DNA of 64,000 nt from Brotonthovivens ammoniilytica (GTDB lineage Bacteria > Bacillota > Clostridia > Lachnospirales > Lachnospiraceae): assembly GCF_025566885.1 (NCBI RefSeq), contig NZ_JAOQJQ010000001.1, positions 496,001 through 560,000 of the forward strand, read 5' to 3'. Under the pieces are notes generated by a model. That model searched no databases. It was given only the letters and a program-made list of their open reading frames with translations, and was not told where the DNA came from. Below, piece after piece: positions 62,828 to 64,000 of this stretch. Position 1 is the stretch's first letter, and every line of letters begins with the position of its first letter. The translations under genes and the position numbers were made by a program.

Positions 62828-63286
62828 ATGCGTCTGCATGTATGGATAAATAACAAGGAATATACAGATGAAATAGCGCCGGATCAGCCGCTGCTGGAAT
62901 ATCTCCGCTCCAAAGGCTGCTACAGCGTAAAAAGAGGCTGTGAAACATCAAACTGTGGACTGTGTACGGTATGGGTGGATGAAACGCCGGTATTGTCCTG
63001 CAGTGTTCTGGCTGTAAGAGTCCAGGATAAAAAAATTGTGACCCTGGAGGGACTTAAGAAGGAAGCGGAGGAGTTTGCACACTTTATGGCTGCACAGGGA
63101 GCAGACCAGTGCGGATACTGTAATCCAGGATTCGTTATGAATGTCCTTGCTATGGAACGGGAATTGAAGCAGCCAGGTGAAGAAGAGATCAAAGAATATC
63201 TGTCAGGAAACCTCTGCCGATGTACCGGGTATGTCAGTCATTTAAGGGCAGTAAAAGCTTATCTGAACAGAAAAAACATAATATAA
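62828..63286 (+). CDS. [2Fe-2S] subunit of a molybdenum hydroxylase (XdhC/CoxS-like)
   Basis: A 152-residue iron-sulfur protein of the xanthine oxidase family. The N-terminal plant-ferredoxin-like domain has KRGCETSNCGLCTVWVD and VLSCSVLAV (four Cys for cluster one). The C-terminal helical domain has GADQCGYCNPGFVMN and GNLCRCTGY for the second cluster. The length matches the family. ATG 62828 is one base after the FAD-subunit stop, so they are coupled. A GGCGGC terminator follows, before yqfC, so no large subunit is in the operon. Confidence 0.93.
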   Translation: MRLHVWINNKEYTDEIAPDQPLLEYLRSKGCYSVKRGCETSNCGLCTVWVDETPVLSCSVLAVRVQDKKIVTLEGLKKEAEEFAHFMAAQGADQCGYCNPGFVMNVLAMERELKQPGEEEIKEYLSGNLCRCTGYVSHLRAVKAYLNRKNII

Positions 63287-63303
63287 TTGAACGCAGGAAA
63301 AGG

Positions 63304-63327
63304 GCCGCCAATATTTTGGCGGCTTTT
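63304..63327 (+). terminator. Intrinsic terminator after the 2Fe-2S subunit
   Basis: GCCGCC (63304-63309) pairs with GGCGGC (63318-63323) with AA/TT extension, then TTTTATA. Confidence 0.85.
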
Positions 63328-63369
63328 ATATTAGATGTGAGATGATTCCCGCCTCTATAATAGAATATT

Positions 63370-63421
63370 GTCAGCAAAGCTGACCCGAATCGCGCACCAA
63401 GTTTCGCGAAAGCGAAACTTG
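63370..63421. repeat. Tandem hairpin element between the hydroxylase pair and yqfC
   Basis: Two perfect hairpins: GTCAGC-AAA-GCTGAC (63370-63384) and, after CCGAATCGCGCAC, CAAGTTTCGC-GAAA-GCGAAACTTG (63398-63421, ten-base stem with a GNRA loop). Neither has a T run. The form recalls dispersed intergenic (REP-like) elements of Lachnospiraceae. No second copy is present in this window. Confidence 0.55.
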
Positions 63422-63484
63422 AATAGACAGGAAATTGTATCTGAATCCTGAATAGGAATCAAATTTCATACATATAATTTTTCT

Positions 63485-63766
63485 ATGAAGAAATCAAAAT
63501 CCAAGGAATGGAAAAAACAAATGGTCCACAGACTGGAGCTTCCCAAAGACCTGATGTTTGGGGCTGTATTAGTCCATATTACAGGGCAGAGTGAGATTGA
63601 AATAGAAAATTATCGTGGAATTTTACTTTATGGGGAGGACCGGATCCGTCTGTCAATCAAAGGTGGTCAGATGGAAGTTACCGGCCGGTCGTTAAAGATC
63701 GATTATTATACCAATGATAATATGAAAATTACCGGGTATATCCAGCAAGTAAGTTATATTATGTAA
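63485..63766 (+). CDS. yqfC: Sporulation protein YqfC
   Basis: A 93-residue protein with the YqfC pattern: LELPKDLMFGAVLVHITGQS, EIENYRGILLYGEDRIRLS, VTGRSLKIDYYTNDNMKITG. It works with YqfD in endospore formation; in Bacillus both are made in the mother cell under sigma-E. A CATACATAT box (63467-63475) like the sigma-E -10 lies upstream, but it would place transcription almost on the start codon, so it is weak support. No ribosome site is obvious at ATG 63485. yqfD follows after 9 bases. Confidence 0.85.
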   Translation: MKKSKSKEWKKQMVHRLELPKDLMFGAVLVHITGQSEIEIENYRGILLYGEDRIRLSIKGGQMEVTGRSLKIDYYTNDNMKITGYIQQVSYIM

Positions 63767-63775
63767 GGAGCTGTT

Positions 63776-64000
63776 ATGATTCGTCTGATGAAATTTTTTA
63801 ACGGTTATCTGCATGTACATGTAACCGGTTATTCTCCGGAACGTTTTTTAAATCTTTGCAGCAACCGCAATATTCTGCTCTGGGATCTTTTGCCCTCTAA
63901 AAATGGATACGAATTTTATATCAGCATTCAGGCATTCAGACAATTGAAACCGATTCTGAAAAAAACAGGAACAAAGATACATATCATCGAAAAGAGCGGT
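63776..64000 (+). CDS. yqfD: Sporulation protein YqfD (3' truncated by window)
   Basis: The frame from ATG 63776, preceded by AAGGAG, reads MIRLMKFFNGYLHVHVTGYS, then ERFLNLCSNRNILLWDLLPS and continues past the right edge. YqfD is a membrane sporulation protein of about 400 residues of which only the first 75 are seen. The 9-base gap to yqfC and the shared strand match the usual yqfC-yqfD operon. Confidence 0.88.
   Translation, partial: MIRLMKFFNGYLHVHVTGYSPERFLNLCSNRNILLWDLLPSKNGYEFYISIQAFRQLKPILKKTGTKIHIIEKSG

Noticed and set aside
63467..63475. Sigma-E -10 (CATACATAT) for yqfC
   Set aside because: It would start transcription almost on the ATG and no matching -35 is clear.
1..64000. CRISPR arrays, tRNA/rRNA genes, insertion sequences
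   Set aside because: No spaced repeats, cloverleaf-like or transposase sequences found by eye on either strand.

Overview
The window looks like a chromosomal segment of a spore-forming, low-to-mid GC Firmicute, most likely a gut Lachnospiraceae/Clostridia member. Supporting signs are a Rex regulator, a TepA-UppP-FtsK/SpoIIIE block, YqfC/YqfD sporulation genes, Fhs and FolD, a KTGD-type sortase signal, strong AGGAGG ribosome sites and a eukaryote-like NADP isocitrate dehydrogenase. The genus is not determined.

Layout. 1-21 kb is core genome, nearly all on the + strand: isocitrate dehydrogenase (5' truncated), an ABC-F ATPase, rex, nnr, alr, a MazF toxin, a CBS/CorC protein, yebC, metY, glgA, tepA, uppP, ftsK, fhs, folD and a zinc-ribbon/TPR membrane protein, then xpt and rlmH.

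21-31.7 kb is an accessory metabolic region. It holds two paralogous cassettes: a sugar-isomerase-fold protein, a small ACP-like protein with one conserved Cys, and a SufE-like sulfur acceptor. The first cassette also carries an MFS transporter and a SufS-like cysteine desulfurase. A LysR and a PucR-type regulator flank or split the cassettes. No SufBCD scaffold is present. I infer a sulfur-transfer pathway tied to an unknown small molecule.

31.75-47.65 kb is a 15-kb module of six tightly packed + strand genes: a 1,950-aa giant, three unrecognised proteins, a 522-aa protein and a glycine-rich protein ending in a Hint domain. It lies between two diverged direct repeats. The right repeat is the terminator, promoter and 5' end of a complete CarD-family gene. 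The left repeat is the same region with only about 21 conserved codons of that gene. The module therefore seems to have integrated at the carD locus and to be translationally coupled to the carD remnant. This module and the sulfur/isomerase cassettes are the best candidates for undescribed systems.

48-64 kb returns to mixed housekeeping and accessory genes: a secreted wall-anchored 5'-nucleotidase, an EFR1-like ferredoxin, a GH3 glycosidase, carB with a possible leader peptide, an MGMT-like protein, an SGNH protein, EamA and TspO membrane proteins, GNAT, SnoaL-like and PsiE-like proteins, an orphan pair of molybdenum-hydroxylase FAD and 2Fe-2S subunits, yqfC, and the start of yqfD at the right edge.

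All assignments come from reading sequence motifs; no database search was run. Start codons were moved from the longest reading frame wherever a ribosome-binding site and family length supported it. Apart from the noted promoters, hairpins and repeats, I saw no tRNA, rRNA, CRISPR array, insertion sequence or known riboswitch.
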